From assembly GCA_013399015.1 (NCBI GenBank), contig VWZX01005686.1, positions 63,124 to 127,123 of the forward strand: DNA of 64,000 bases. Reading direction: 5' to 3'. This document shows, piece by piece, positions 12,345-22,876 of this stretch. The notes under the pieces were generated by a model, which saw only the letters and a list, made by a program, of their open reading frames with translations, searched no databases and was not told the DNA's origin. Position 1 is the first letter of the stretch; every line of letters starts with the position of its first letter. Source of the stretch: Galbula dea. Lineage: Eukaryota > Chordata > Aves > Piciformes > Galbulidae. A program made the position numbers and the translations under genes.

Positions 12345-13100
12345 AATGGCTATTTGAGGTATATAAATGTGGACCTGGTTTTGTCTGTTACCAAGCTTTG
12401 TTTGAGTGATCTATTCAAACTGGATTGTTAAATCTCTAGCAGGCAACCAGAAGTGCACATTCACTTTGCAGTCTTCAACAACCAAATCCATCCGAAGAAA
12501 GCGCAGCCCTAGAAGTGCTGATCACCAAATGCAATTGCAAGCCAAAGTAAACATTACTTTTCAAAACTGAATTATTGCTTACCATTTTATCCTTGATAGG
12601 AATGGCTACAAACATTATAAACTTGAGCTCACAGTTTAACTAATAATGCTTTCAATAAATACAATGAAACCCCTTAGTCTGTTTGGAAATATACTATTTC
12701 ACCAAAACAAATCTTGGACTGGGGTAACATGAGTTATCTGAATACAACTTCCTGTCATAATCACCCTTCTCTGCATTTAGATGAATCTATTTTGAACTGT
12801 TCTGCCACCACACAGTACCAATTTTTCAGACAAAAAGCCACTAGAGAGCGCTTCTTCTGCAGTGATAGGTCAAGAATTGTAAACCTGCTTGTGTGAGAAG
12901 TAAATAATTCAGTGACATAGGGAATTATTACGCACCATTCATTTTCTTGTAATTTAACTTCCAATAACAAAAGCATAATGTATAGCCTGTTTTACTGGGC
13001 TGATTTACAACATGTTAAGTGAAGAGATGATTTCCTCCTCTTCTTTTCATGCTGACATCAGCAGATAGAAAGTGTTCATCTTGTAATGTAACATCACTGT
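12345..13100. other. Unique spacer between two LTRs
   Basis: This 756-bp stretch separates LTR copies A and B. I find no gag, pol or env sequence, no primer binding site after copy A and no polypurine tract before copy B. It therefore looks like host DNA between two independent insertions and not a proviral interior. Open frames are at most 71 codons and overlap on the two strands. Confidence 0.65.
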
Positions 13101-13721
13101 TGTCCTGGTTTGGGTTAGAACAGAGCTTATTCTGTTCACTGATTTAACCTTTTAGTTAAAGTTCCTGTACGTAACTTCACTTTCTGTACGCTGGGGAGTG
13201 CAGAGTAGAAGCTGCACCTTCAGGGAGAAGCAGACAGGACAAGTGACCCTAAACCAACCAGCTAAGTATACCATTCCATATATGTTATATTCAATATAAA
13301 ACTGAGGGTCAGTTCCTTCTCCTTCCTCTCTTGCTCCTCTTCAATGACTGACATCGGTGAAAAACTCTGCCTGTTTTGTCCTCAATTCGGATCCATAAGT
13401 TCATGCATCCAGTTCCAGGATCCAGCCCCTGTGCCCAGTTCCTGTCTGCTTCTGAGACCTTCTGCAGCAGTATTAGTGGTGATGGTAACCAAGGTGGGGT
13501 TGGGTTCAATATGGCTTTGTACATATTTGTATATGTATGTATATATTTCATTCAATCATTATTATTAGCATTAAAGGAGTTTTAGTTTTCTTTTCCAATC
13601 CACAAGTCTCTCTATTATTCCCGTTCCTTTCCTGAGGAGAAGGAGGAGGGGATGTAATAGGAGGTAATATAGGGAGTGTTTGCCACTGGGTTGGTTGTCG
13701 GCCCAGCACTGGTCCTCAAGA
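13101..13721 (+). mobile_element. Solo LTR, ERVL-like (copy B)
   Basis: Starts TGTCCTGGTTTGGG. Its end, CCTCAAGA, aligns base for base with CCTTAACA of copy A, so the last C has mutated to G. The flanking 5-mers ACTGT (13096-13100) and GCTGT (13722-13726) match at 4 of 5. A TATA-like box (TATAAAA, 13295-13301) and ATTAAA (13570-13575) are present. It is shorter than copy A (621 bp), mainly because about 125 bp of U3 present in copies A and C is missing. That could be a deletion or a subfamily difference. The palindrome at 13118-13137 is degraded (GAACAGAGCTTATTCTGTTC). Confidence 0.87.
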
Positions 13722-14058
13722 GCTGTAGAGAGAGCAATGTAGATAAAAGTCCTAAGTTGTTATGCCACAATGAACAGCAGCCAGAGAATCAGGGCCATGA
13801 CTGCAAGAGTGTCTTGCACTCTCACTCCCCACAAAAAAACCTCACCAGCAACACCTCACTAAAGCAGAGTCATAGGGAAATGGGGTCCCATCATTTGTAA
13901 CAACAATGTGGTTTGACACCTTCTCACAGATGCTGGTGACTCTGCTCAGCTAGCATGAGCTTGCCAAAACACTGTCCTTTTTGAAATGTAAAGTCTTATT
14001 TTGTTCTCTGGGCAAGGCAGGGAGGAAATAAATCACATTCAGAAACACAGAATCACAG

Positions 14059-14119
14059 AAACATTAAGGTTGGAAACATTAAGGTTGGAAGAGAACTCTA
14101 AGAACTCTAAGAACTCTAA
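14059..14119 (+). repeat. Micro-duplications in CR1 3' tail
   Basis: AAACATTAAGGTTGG occurs twice in tandem (14059-14073, 14074-14088) and GAACTCTAA three times (14093-14101, 14102-14110, 14111-14119). Other CR1 copies have one of each, so these are local duplications. Confidence 0.9.
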
Positions 14120-14128
14120 GTCCAACCA

Positions 14129-15583
14129 TCAACCTATCACCACCATGCCATTAAACCATGTCACTAAGTACCACGTCTGTAAGTTTTCAGAACACTTCCA
14201 GGAATGGTGACTCCACCACTTCCCTGGGCAGCCTGTTCCAGTCCTTAACAACTTTCTGTGAAGAAATATTTTCCTAATATCACTAACTATCACTTCCCTG
14301 GTCCTGCTGGCCACACCGCTTCTAATACAAGCCAGGTTGCTGTTGGCCTTCTTGGCCATCTGGGCACACTACTAGCTCATCCTCAGCTGGCTGTTGACCA
14401 GCACCCTCAGGTCCTTCTCTGGCAGGCAGCTTTTCAGCCACTCTTCCCCAAGCCTGTAGCATTGCATAGGTTTGTTGTGACTAAAATGTAGGATCTGGCA
14501 CTTGGCCTTGTGCAACCTCATCCCATTGGCCTTGGCCCATTGATCCAGGCTGTCCAAATCCTTCTGCAGAGCCTTCCTACCCTCAAGCAGATCAACACTT
14601 CCTCCTAACTTGGTGTTGTCTGTAAACTTACTGAGAGTGCACTCAACCCCCTCATCCAGATCATTGGTAAAGACACTGAAACAGAGCCAGCCCCAAAACT
14701 GAGCCCTGGGGAACCCCACTTGTGACCTGTCACCAGCTGGATTTAAAACCATTCACCACTACTTTCTGGGCTTGCACATCCAGATAGTTCCTTACCCAGC
14801 GAAAAGTACACCTATCTAAACCATGAACTACCATCTTCTCCAGGAGAATGCTGTGGGAGACATTGTCAAAGACATTACTAAAGTCCAAGTAGACAACATC
14901 TACAGCCTTTCTCTTGTCCACTAGGCAGGTTACCTCATCACAGGAGATCAAGTTGGTCAAGCAGGATCTGCCTCTTACGAACCCATGATGTCTAGCCCTA
15001 ATCCATTGGCTGTTCTGCACTTGTCGTGTGATCCTATTCAAAATGATCTGCTCCATAACCTTCCTTGGCACTGAGATCAGGCTGATAGGCCTGTAGTTCC
15101 CTGGATCCCCCTTCCGACCCTTCTTGTAGATGGACGTCACTTTGGCAAGTCTCCAGTCAACTGTGACATCACTGGTTATCCAGGACTGACAATAAATGAG
15201 AGTGGCCTGCTGAGCACTTCCATCAGCTCCTTCAACAACCACAGGTGGATCCCATCAAGCCTTATGGACTTGGGAGCATCTAGGTGGCACAGCAGGTCGC
15301 AGACTACTTCCTCTTGGACAGAAGGGGGCTTTGTACTTCTCCCCACACCCTGTCTTCCAGCTCAGAGGGCTGAGTAAGTACCTTGAGGATAACTGATCTG
15401 ACTGTTAAAGACTGAGGCAGAGAAAGTATTAAGTACCTCAGCCTTGTCCTCATCATTGGTGACAATTTTCCCCACCACATCTAATAAAGGATGGAGATTC
15501 TCCTTGGCCCTTCTTTTGTTGTTAATGTATTTGTAAAATCTTTTTTCTTTCCTCATGTAGGATTGTTCATTTTTCGGGACCAT
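14129..15583 (-). pseudogene. CR1 reverse transcriptase remnant
   Basis: Decayed RT. The linker RFYKYINNKRRAKENLHPLL is followed by KIVTNDEDKAEVLNTFSASVF. The next part (15242-14730) reads TVDWRLAKVTSIYKKGRKGDPGN, GFVRGRSCLTNL, motif A YLDFSNVFDNVSH with its catalytic Asp, then the lineage-typical SILLEKM. Another frame (14752-14372) covers FTNDLDEGVECTLSKFTDN. Motif C is FTDN in place of FADD (14615-14626), so one of the two catalytic Asp residues has become Asn. Frame changes separate the segments, and the internal deletion removes most of the thumb and C-terminal part. Confidence 0.88.
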
Positions 15584-15865
15584 GTTAAAGGACCATGCTC
15601 ATACAAGGTGCAGCCATGGACTCCTTTTGCTCTTTCACCACATATAAGAAAACTGGATAAGAAGACCTCAGTGTGCTGTGACCTCTATGTGCTAGACATA
15701 GAAACACCAGCTGGCACTTTTCCCTTCTCACTCTAATCTGAAAAGCTAGAGAGAATCTATCATTATAGTACATCTTCACACAGCCTTAGCTTTTGCCCTG
15801 GATTCCTTTATCAAAACCTCTGTAGACAGTTCATAAGTTAGAGTTTGGTCAGCTGTGTTTTTATT

Positions 15866-15962
15866 AAAAAAAAAAAAAAAGTGTGGTTTGGTTTTGTTTT
15901 GTTTGTTTGTTTAGCTTGGTTTTTGTTTGGTTTGGGGTTTTTTTTGAAAAAGAAAAAAAACA
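15866..15962 (+). repeat. A-run / GTTT-rich / A-run low complexity
   Basis: A 15-A run, then about 65 bp of TTTG/GTTT-like sequence, then an A-rich run. The sequence is low complexity and non-coding. Confidence 0.85.
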
Positions 15963-16011
15963 ACCAACACTTGCTTTCACAGGCAGGAAAGTATCACACT
16001 TTTAGCCTTAT

Positions 16012-16596
16012 TCAGAAGCTCTCCAATTCTGCCCAAACGTGAAAAGTATTAAGGCACACATGAAGTGCTAAAGAAACATGAAATCTGCTGAGTTTCCTCT
16101 CTTGACTTCCATGCATCTTGTGATTCGGAGTTGGTCGGAAAAAAATATGACAGGGACACCAAAAGTAGTGTTTTTTAGAGCATTTCAGAGCTGAGCAGGA
16201 GCCATTGTCATGTGATCTCCTTAAACATGTATACACATGAAAAAAAACCAGCATTTTGAAGTGACAGAGACAAGAGAGCTGGCTGCCTGTGGGGCTTATA
16301 GGAATAGCAGAGACTCTTTCATTTTCATCCAAGAAAGCAGATGAGAGCCAAGGGTGGTTACAATAAAGAGGCAGCAGAGGTAGACAAAATGTCACTGCAT
16401 CTATCCTAAAACAGAGTGCTGTAGTGTCTGGAGGGACAGAGCAGCACATGATACCAAGAGAATCTTGATTTTGAGACTTTTCTCTGTGGCAGCCATGGTG
16501 CATCCTGAAGAATGAGTTGTCATCTGTCAAGTGCCAATTGCTTTGCACTGAAGGAGGGATGAATGATGCCATAACAATACTCGAAAAACTCTGCAA
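16012..16596 (-). other. 194-codon open frame, function unknown
   Basis: This is the longest ATG-initiated frame outside CR1 and free of N. The predicted protein is rich in Cys, His, Ser and Phe, starts MQSFSSIVMASF and has no motif, regular cysteine spacing, clear signal peptide or membrane segment that I recognise. No splice-site or promoter evidence supports it, and a TATA box or CpG-rich upstream region is absent. A 585-bp open run is somewhat long for DNA of this composition but is still most likely chance. It could also be a fragment of something unrecognised. Confidence 0.15.
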
Positions 16597-19500
16597 ACAG
16601 TATGGATAAACAGAGGCAATGGCAATGTTTATAGTAGGCTGGATGCCAGTCTCTACAATAAGCCAGGAGATTCCCTTGGCTTGCTTAAGTGCTGGCAGTT
16701 GTCTATTTTCACTTCAGAATTGATACCTTTGCCTGCAGACACAAGGAAAAGATCCTTCAGGTGCCTGACAGCCACCATTTCATTCTCAAGCAGGTTTCTC
16801 AAGCAAAAGGATGACCTTTCCTGTGGACTTCTGTGCAACAGAGTGAGACTTGAAAGCAAAATAGTCATTCTGGAGAGCAAAGAGGCTAAATAGCGAGCTT
16901 TATGTCTTTACAAACAATGCATCTGACACCTAGCAGGAGACACAGGTGCAAACTTCAACAGACCCTCAGATCTCTAGAAGGCAGGAGTTCTTGCTGGAAT
17001 TTTATCCCCCATGTAGTCCAGGATAGGTCTAAGAGTACCACAAGGCAAATACCATAAAATAACCTACGACCACAATGTACTACCACAGCTTTGTTACTGA
17101 GTCACTTTCTTCCTCTTCAAGATTTATTGCAACAAGCAAATCCTACAGGATAGATCATCTCAGCTGGATAACAGTGGCTCCTTCAGAGAGACTGATAGGA
17201 GCTGGCATGGAAAGGAGTCAACTGTGCAGTGGCTTACATCTGACACTGTTCCCAGGTGGGCCGCATGAAACCTGTCTCTGTACTGAAGAGTTCCCAGTCC
17301 TCAGTCCCTGTACCTGATGTTGTTTTGCCACTAGCTTAGCCTGTAGGCAAATCTGTAGGAGCATGTTATAGTAAATGGCTGTATTTCAAGTAAATTGTTC
17401 ACCCTAACAATTACCAGAGCCGTTATAAAGTGGCTGGGATGTCTGGTTCATGTTTTGGTCAGCTCATTAGGTCCTACGGATAATGTCTTCCCAGCAGACA
17501 GGAGCAGCAACATACCACACAGAGCTCTGCAACTGGAAGCTTAACCACATCAACTGCCTCTTTGCTGAAGAGAAGTGCAAATCTGTGTGTAAGCAGGTGC
17601 AAATTTAACTGAAATCAACATTGTGCTCTTGACACTCAGCATCTCTGGTAACCCCAATTATGGTCTACCGAAGATGTCATTCCCACAGTTTTGTAGGATT
17701 GACTGTCATTCCACATCAATCATGGGAAAGATAACAGCTTGAATACCTGCCTGATAGCTAGTGAGGAAACTAGGATCATGTCAACTTAGTATAAAAGGTC
17801 ACAAGCACTGGTCTGAGATGTTTGCCTGAGCAGAAAAATATAGTTTATGGCATTAAATTCTTCAGTTGAAACGAGTAACTAATAGCTTCAATAAATTCTC
17901 AGGTACATTTGTGTTCACAGTGAAATAAGAAACAAAACCAAATCTTATACAACTACCCTGGGAGCTAGTTATGAGAATTCATGAAAATTACAAACTCTCT
18001 GACCACCAATGGCAATGTATGTTTCTACTAAATAGACCAGCAAATACATTCTGCAGTTCTTCTGAGTTATGATCATGAGAAAAACCTCACAAAATAAAAC
18101 TTTCTTATTGCTTTCAGTGTACACAAATTCTAATGAATTCCCTGATGGAAAATGTGGTTAAAGGTAGAGGTGGGCTGAGGATATGTTCTCCCTTAAAATA
18201 TCACCTGTATGCACAGTCATAATGCTTTAGATTAAAAAAATGGAAAGTTAACAAAAATGCACACACACAAAGAAACCCAACAACAAACCAATCAAAAAAT
18301 CCCCAACAAAAAGAAAGAAAGAAACAAAAATGAAACAGCCGAAGGTGCATAGGGAGTCCCAGAAGTGTCCTACACTCTTGTTACAAGCACATATTTGACA
18401 GATAGAGCCATGCTTTCAACATGTTGACATTATTAAACCCTTACATCTCAGCTGAAATCCAAACCATAACTTCTTAGCCACTAAAGGTGTGTGATTATGT
18501 TTCCTAGGCTTTTTTATGTGACTTACAGAACTCACATGGACTGCCAAATAAAAATGTTCTGTACTTCAGCATTTGCACATTATTAAACACATTATTTGTA
18601 TAGCTCAAGTTATGCAATTCAAAATACATTAGCTAGTTACGTGCTTCACAGTGTGAAGGCACAGTTACTTCTAACGTTTCCAACAGACATGATGTGAAAC
18701 CTTAGTATTTTTCCATGAGCTCATCAGAAAATAATTTCAAATAATGAATCAATGCAAGAATTTCACAACAGTTTTTGAATAGGAAAAAAAAGAGAATTGT
18801 TAAATAAATTATTTATTGCGAATTATTCCCTTCTGCCTCCCAAGAGGCTGTCTAAAAGCTGTAAAGTGCCTAGCAAGGGAAGCTGCAGAAGCATTTGTTA
18901 AAGTTACAGCAGGGGGCTGAAAGCTTATTTTTGGCTAAGAAACCTGTTAACTTTCTGGGTAGAGCAGTTATTGTATGGATTTCCCCACAACCACCAGCAC
19001 CGCAAACTGAGGCTAGGATCAGAGTCATGCTGGATTCCTTCATTTCTGTATAGCATCCAGGCAAGCAAGAAAAGCTCTACAGCTCTGATGACATCCTCAG
19101 TAAAACACAGGGGCTGCTCTGACTTCAGCTTGTGAAGTAGTTTTGCACAAGTGCTAAAATGACAATGACTAGCAAGAATAATCTTCTTGTCACATACAGG
19201 AAGCAGTTCCCTTCTCCAGCTCTTCCAATACTGCAGTGTTAATGAGAATATCAAGAGATAGAAGGATTTTTTTTGTCAGAAAAAGCAGCAAATGCACACA
19301 ATGAATAGATCTCTTGAGCAAGACGCCAGCTTTACCCAATCACTTTTCAGTTAGATCGATACTAAGTATTATGTAATAACTGACACCTTCAATGAATTTT
19401 GTGTTTTTAGGGCTTCTAAATTATCTATTTCCATTAACATTGCTTTAAAGGGCAATATATTCTCAATTGTATCTATTCAGAAAAGTTTGCATGGAAATAA

Positions 19501-20480
19501 TTGAAACTGCTACAATAAATAATTCAAGCTTTTCTTTTTTGTGTCATGCTAAGAGTATCCTCATGTACCTGACAATTGTGATGTCCTTGCAAGGTAAATT
19601 TTTTACCATACAAATCCATAACTCTGGATTTTTTCACCACCTTAAAAATGGGCTGAATGGAGATGTTCACTGTTACAGATTTTAAATCTACTTTTTTCAT
19701 TTGTGTTATATACTAACTCTTGGTAGAATTTAAGTGTAGCTATATGGTGTAAATCATGAAATAAATAAGCAAATATGTAGGAGTAGACCATAACTTGAAC
19801 AAAAGATGAGAGGCACAAGGAGCGTAGGGATGCTGTAGCTTAGCAAAGGTATACTTCCCTCTACAGAAGGTTTTGGAAAACTTACAGTACTATTTTATGT
19901 ACAATGGATAGTCAGATCTACATTTTTTTTTTTTTAACATCTTCAATATAAAAAAAATTACTTAGATAAACTTTGTTTAAGCCAGGAAAAGAGAAGGAGG
20001 GGAACCAGAAAGTTCAGTCTTCCCATAATCATGAGTGGGAGTGGTTGTGAACTTCCTTTTCCTCTCATCAGCCTCCATTTAGCAATTTGTCCCAACATCA
20101 TTTCCTACTTGGTGTTAGTAGTTGCTGTTGCAGCCTTATTTTTGCCACCATCTTTTCTTTCCCAAAACAAACAATGAACTGAAAGAATGACAGAAAGTGT
20201 TCCACCCAAGTTTAGAGGGAGTATGAATAATTCTTTATTGTACATGACAGAGCTGAGAAACAATGACTAGAAACCCAGAACAAGGTACCACTGGAAACCT
20301 AGACATGCTGCTGCAATTGGTTCATGTAAATCACATCCTGGATCAAAGGAGAGTTACCTACTTCTGTCCTTCCCAGGCTTTCACAAAGGTTTTAGAGTCA
20401 GTCTGAACTGAAGGTTCAAATATTTATCTTAGTTTTCTCAGTTCTACCCAGTAGTTGAAGAAAATGTGACAGGATGAAAA

Positions 20481-20525
20481 GAGGAGAGGAGAGGAGAGGA
20501 GAGGAGAGGAGAGGAGAGGAGAGGA
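20481..20525 (+). repeat. (GAGGA)9 microsatellite
   Basis: Nine perfect tandem copies of the pentamer GAGGA, with a slightly impure purine lead-in from about 20472. It is a polypurine tract, and the complementary TCCTC strand gives a meaningless repeating SSPLL peptide. Confidence 0.95.
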
Positions 20526-21066
20526 ATTCTCCAAACCCAATTTTGAAAGACAGAAGGTCAGAAGAGTTCAAGGATGGCTTAGTTAAGTTGTAAGATACTT
20601 GTAACTCTTCCATCATTACAAAAACACAGTTCTTTCCACAATTTGTTTTTACCCAGATAGCCTTCAAAATCATTATACTTTAAATATGGCACAGCTGACG
20701 CTATGCAATCCTTTCTGTACAGAGAAAGGCAGTGAGCCCCAGGAGCTCTGCACTTCCTCTGCCTCTCCTGCACCTTCACCCACAGAACCCACTGTTCCTT
20801 GACAAACCAAACTCCAAACCACACAGTGCATCCACAAAGCAAGAAGTGCTGCCAGCAAAAGCAAATAGTGAGGCACCACAGATCCCCAATGCAGCGACCC
20901 TCACTGGCACCAAAGTTGGAGGGAGAGGCAGAAATGCTTAGGAGAAGCCAGACCTAGCCAAACAGCTCGGCTTCAGCCTGCCTTCAGGGCAATATGATTC
21001 CATGGTACAGCCAGAATTAGACCTCAGCCCTTCCTAATCCTCAGCTTACCCTTTGCTGATCGTTAT

Positions 21067-21120
21067 GGGGTTTTTTTGTTTGCTTGTTTTTGGGGGGGAG
21101 GAGGTTTGTTTGTTTGTTGG
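21067..21120 (+). repeat. GTTT/G-run low-complexity tract
   Basis: GGGG, T-runs, a 7-G run with AGGAGG, then (TTTG) repeats. Two nearby G-runs could support G-rich structure, though there are too few runs for a convincing quadruplex. Confidence 0.75.
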
Positions 21121-21953
21121 CAGTAGTAGTTATCATTCATATAAAATGCATAAAACATGCTGACAGAAATATGTTAAAACTATTCAGTCTTTTCTTTGTT
21201 TTTAGAAGGCATGATTTTATTGTCAGCAGCTTTCCAATAACACTGCACAAGCACTGATGGGTCCCAATAATATCAGAGTACATTCAAGGATAAAACATGA
21301 CTAGTGTTTTACACCATGAAAACCAAGATGCTTCATTCAGCCTTTTGCATTGATTAGCTAATTTATGTCAGATTTGAGGAAAAGTACACAATTCCTGAGC
21401 CTAAACTTGCTCTTTCTGTTTCTGATTTCTGAGGAATTTCATCAGCTGAATATTTTTCCCTAATGAAAATAAAAAATAACTTGAAAACTCCAGCCACCTC
21501 CCTATTTTTCTAGCCTACATGTTGCATTGTAACTACTTTGGGGTATTCACAGATCTAGGCAGTATCTTAGCCACATACTCAAGGGGCCTATCTGTACCAC
21601 AGGAGTTCTCACCAGGCACTTGTGCTATGGTCCCTTAAGCCTCTTGTCTGAATGCAGGTGTCAGCAGTTCTTCCTCACCTTCCCACAGCTGCACACAGAG
21701 ACATCCTAGGGATCTTTCTGGCTCCAAGGCACAGGACAACCATGTGAGCATCACCTTCTAAATGGGCAGCAGAAGGGTGGCTCTGCCTGTGCTGAATGGG
21801 GTCTCAAAAATAAGATACATTCCACAGTCACAGCCTTACATGTCGTCACAGCCAGATCCTAACTGATGTCCTCCTGTGCACAGGTGATACAGTCAGGAGG
21901 ACCGTGCCAGCATATCAACAGCAAGATTCTGTTTTCAAGGGACAAAATCATTC

Positions 21954-22356
21954 AGATTCACATAATCAGAATGGTTTGTGTTGGAAAGGACCTTAAATAT
22001 CATCAAGTTCTAAACCTCTGCCACAGGCAGGGACACCGTCCACTAAATCAGGTTGCTCAAAGCCCCATCCAAGCTGGCCTTGAGTACTTTCAGGGACGAG
22101 GGATCCACAGGTTCTCTGGGCAATGTGTTCCAGTACCTCACCACCCTCAACATAAATAATTTCTTCCTAATATCTAATGTAAATCTACTCTCTTTCTGTT
22201 TGAAATCATTACTCTTCATCCTATGACTACTCTCCCTGATAAAGAGACCCTCCCCATCTTAGTACGGGAAGGCAGCTATAGGGTGTTCCCAGAGCCTTCT
22301 CTTCTCCAGGCTGAATATCTCCAACTCTTTCAGCCAGTCCTCACAGAGAACATCCT
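21954..22356 (-). mobile_element. CR1 LINE 3' fragment, about 400 bp
   Basis: Complement of a CR1 3' end. CAGAATGGTTTGTGTTGGAAAG corresponds to the TTCCAACC...ATTCT terminus, followed by the usual landmarks (CATCCAAGCTGGCCTTGAGT, CTTCCTAATATCTAAT, TTCTCTTCTCCAGGCTGAA). Chicken-like 3' UTR and end of ORF2. Only the C-terminal RT-downstream region remains, with many substitutions. Confidence 0.92.
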
Positions 22357-22813
22357 TATCCTTCTTCCCATAAACAGGAATGACAATAGTATTTTATTTC
22401 CTGACACTTTTGGACACAGATTCAGATGCATTTAGGAAGATTCAGGAAGTTAAACACACCAGTTCTTTCCCTGAGTGCTTAAAAATGTTCAGGCATTTAA
22501 ATGCCTTCAGAAAGAAAGGTTTAGACCTCACAGATAAGAGCTATTTATCACTCTGAGTGTAAGATACCTGACAGAGTAATACTTACTACCTTAATGACAA
22601 ACAGGAGATGTGGAAATTCAGGGCTTAGCTTGTATCAGTAAACTCTTTTCTGGCACCTTTCAGGATCACTTTGAAGATTAAAAAGAAAAAAAAAAAAAAA
22701 AAGAAAAGTGACTCAGCCAGCTGAATTCCACCCAGTTCAACAGATAAATCTGGACTAACTCCATTGATTTTGGTGAAATATTCTTCTCTTCATATGGCTT
22801 TAACAGAGAAGTT
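22357..22813. other. Short unique stretch with poly(A) run
   Basis: Non-coding DNA between two CR1 fragments. A 26-28 bp A-rich run with G interruptions lies at 22680-22707. Nothing else is recognised. Confidence 0.55.
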
Positions 22814-22876
22814 CCAGGCAGGGGGGTTGGAACTAGGTGATCTTTAAGGTCCCTTTCAACTCTGATGATTCTAAGT
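22814..22876 (+). mobile_element. CR1 3' terminal stub
   Basis: About 60 bp holding only the CR1 3' end: GGGGTTGGAACTAGGTGATC, TTTAAGGTCCCTTTCAACTC, then TGATTCTAAG. It is an extreme 5' truncation. Confidence 0.85.

Larger units (their letters stand above)
14041..15600 (-). mobile_element. CR1 LINE, truncated, with internal deletion
   Basis: Minus-strand CR1 of the VSHNILLEKL lineage. The 3' terminus is near 14041 (complement of TTCTGTGATTCTGTGTTTC). Homology extends through RT and into the endonuclease-RT linker (RFYKYINNKRRAKENLHPLLD, about 15480-15560), further 5' than most copies here. About 330 bp (roughly 109 codons, from PLYSAL to FRL in the 6459-7916 copy) is missing at about 14284, joining REVIV directly to DIRKIF. 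Short tandem duplications sit in the tail at 14059-14119. The 5' breakpoint is approximate. Confidence 0.93.
15601..21953. other. Unique non-coding stretch with simple repeats
   Basis: No recognisable gene or interspersed repeat. Contains T/GTTT-rich blocks at 15866-15962 and 21067-21120, an A-rich block near 18236-18330, a GAGGA array at 20481-20525, and the longest open frame outside CR1 (16012-16596, minus strand), listed separately. The rest is AT-rich with many short frames on both strands. Confidence 0.55.

Noticed and set aside
11592..13721. A small provirus bounded by two LTRs
   Set aside because: Each LTR has its own 5-bp flanking pair and the spacer has no primer site, polypurine tract or retroviral frame.
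20481..20525. Proline/serine-rich peptide on the minus strand
   Set aside because: It is only the (TCCTC)n microsatellite translated.
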